Below the pieces are notes generated by a model. That model was not told the origin of the DNA and did no database searches. It saw only the letters and a list, made by a program, of their open reading frames with translations. From positions 5,582,501 to 5,646,500 of the forward strand of contig CM069765.1 of NCBI GenBank assembly GCA_036169595.1: 64,000 nucleotides of DNA, written 5' to 3'. Shown here one piece after another: positions 61,231 through 64,000 of this stretch; position 1 is the first letter of the stretch, and every line of letters starts with the position of its first letter. A program made the position numbers and the translations under genes. The stretch is from Dictyostelium firmibasis (Eukaryota; Evosea; Eumycetozoa; Dictyosteliales; Dictyosteliaceae).

Positions 61231-62135
61231 TACAATTGCAACAACAAAAAATAAAATTATTACAAAACCAACATAAAAAAAAAAATAATAATAAAAAGGG
61301 TATAAAGCAGCAAAAGAATAATCAGCCAACTCAAAAATTACAACAAGAACCCTATGAAAATTGGACAGTAGATTGTAATGTTGATCAAATAAAGAAAGAT
61401 TTGGATCTACATTTAGATAAACTAAAATTAAATTCATTAAATGCGTCACAGGGTTTATTAAAAGTAGAAATTTCAATATCAGAAATGAAATCTGAACAAT
61501 TACAATTGCAACAATTGCAATTACAACAACAACAGCAACAACAACAATTACAACAACAACAACAACAACTTCAGGTACAACAACAACAAAATGTAAATAA
61601 TTCATCTATAAATTCAACATCAACAAGTGGAGATTCCTCTACTTCCTTTTTATCACCTTACAATCTTGGTTTAACTACAAATAGAGTAAATCATCAACAA
61701 CTAATACAACAACAACAACATTTACATAATAATTTATTTCAACAAAAGCTACAACATAATCAACAATTACAAATTTATCAATACCAACAACTCCAAACCC
61801 ACAACCAACATCAACTACAAATTGAAGGAAATAATAATAATATGAATAGTATAAATATATCAAATATTTTAACAGAGATAGAATTTAATAATAGGGCACT
61901 AAGAGAACAAAGATTAGTTTCTGAAGAAAGAATTGAGGATGAAATTGAATCAATCTCTCAATATTTTGATGATATGATAAAAATGCAAGAGGAAAGTAAA
62001 CCTTGGTTTCCATCATTCATAAATATTTCCTCAGTTATTATTGCCTTGGCTGTAATTTTATCAATGTTTTCAAAATTCGATAAAAGATCTTTAATTCAAA
62101 GTCAACAATTATTTAAACAAAGAAATAAAATATAA
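60612..62135 (+). CDS. VASt-domain membrane protein
   Basis: 507 residues, no intron. Residues about 10-175 form a VASt (StAR-related) domain: YKEFIDIYKDESSQNDYHLK, ISVNHKLSSIHIQTFYQPDI, GEYFSVETEWFLK, RVTFKMTFVGNLFEVFIIKA. Poly-Gln stretches follow, then a coiled segment (LVSEERIEDEIESISQYFDD) and one C-terminal helix, PSFINISSVIIALAVILSMF, with a short basic end. VASt domains bind sterols and work at membrane contact sites in the LAM/Aster proteins. This one lacks the GRAM domain. It is probably ER-anchored by its tail (inference). Confidence 0.78.
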
Positions 62136-62823
62136 TTAAAAAAAATTAAAAAATATTATAATTATAAAAAAAAAAAAAAAAAAAAAAATTATACTTCAAT
62201 ATTAATTTTTTATTTAATTTAGCTTCTTTCAATTAAAACAAAAATACCAATAAAAAAATTTTAAAAAGAAAAAAAAGGAATATTGTTTGAAGAAATTTTG
62301 GGCCATTACAATCATAAACCCAATTTTTTTTTAAAATTGGTATTTTTTTAATTGTTTTAATTATTGTCCAATCGAGAAATGTCAAAATTTTTATAAGAAA
62401 ATTAATTTTTTATAATTTTTTTTATTTTTTATTATTTTCTTTTTCGATTTGAAGTGGGTGAATAAATAATTTTTTTATTTTTTTTGTTTTTTTTTTTTAT
62501 TTTTTAAAAAAAACAATATACACACAAACACATAATTTGTTATATATTTATACACAACAAACACATTTATGTGTAGTTTTGTTATTTATTAGTAATAAAT
62601 AATTTTTTTCAAAATTTTTTTTTTTTTTAAAAAAAAAACAAAACAAAACAACGACAAAAATAATTTTATTTCATATTAATAAACAATTCATTTAAAAATA
62701 ATATATTAATTACCAACCTTTTTATTTATTTTTTAAAAATAAACTATTTAAATTCAAATTTAAACCTATCAAAATTGTGAAAAATTAAATAAAAATAAAA
62801 AAATAAAAAAAATAGAAATAATT
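62136..62823. other. Intergenic region, promoter of the DENN gene
   Basis: AT-rich. 62516-62580 is CA/TG-rich (ACACACAAACACATAA, ACAACAAACACATTTATGTG), resembling promoter-proximal CA elements. No gene. Confidence 0.5.

Positions 62824-64000
<1,177 letters not shown>

Noticed and set aside
61081-61863. Minus-strand ORFs rich in Val and Leu
   Set aside because: They are complements of poly-Gln and His/Gln codons of the VASt gene.

Overview
The window is nuclear DNA of a dictyostelid amoeba, almost certainly Dictyostelium discoideum or a very close relative. The grounds are extreme A+T richness with long homopolymers, short AT-rich GT..AG introns, poly-Asn and poly-Gln tracts in coding regions, FNIP-repeat proteins, a tRNA-gene-targeted LINE of the TRE5 type, tRNA genes with a downstream external B-box, and a vacuolar ATPase subunit readable as vatM.

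Layout. 1-5444: TRE5-type non-LTR retrotransposon on the minus strand, with two ORFs and about three tandem 5' modules, ending 48 bp upstream of tRNA-Gly(GCC) at 5493-5563. A tRNA-like SINE copy lies just behind that tRNA. 6784-9713: vatM, V-ATPase subunit a (minus, 3 exons), with a decayed copy of part of its 3' region at about 10455-10622. 10981-12297: first of four DMT/SLC35F-like transporter paralogues. 12503-34958: six large FNIP-repeat genes, all on the minus strand, in a segmentally duplicated block. Their spacers hold C2H2 zinc-finger debris, an LTR-element integrase remnant, a long palindrome and other repeats. 36646-43485: the other three transporter paralogues around a divergent Ras-like GTPase. 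44118-44938 and 48305-48975: two tRNA neighbourhoods (tRNA-Phe GAA, tRNA-Lys CTT) with more SINE-like copies and a perfect 23-bp hairpin. Between them is a Cys-rich, probably GPI-anchored surface protein.

49194-64000 is ordinary gene-dense sequence: a NUDCD2-like CS-domain protein, a mitochondrial-type inner-membrane protein, the condensin-II kleisin NCAPH2, a NASP/Sim3-type histone chaperone, an MJ1316/DUF504-domain protein, an F-box protein, a VASt-domain membrane protein and the 5' part of a DENN-domain protein. Exon joins were worked out by hand from splice motifs and reading-frame phase, and all close in frame.

Two observations stand out. First, tRNA-like, A-tailed short elements with two different tails sit at tRNA genes in two different ways. 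One tail type lies 57-127 bp downstream and co-oriented. The other lies about 48 bp upstream and divergent, as the full TRE5 does. This is what two SINE families would look like if each borrowed the machinery of a different TRE clade. Second, the FNIP proteins are near-invariant 22-residue repeats in which two adjacent residues vary strongly from repeat to repeat.
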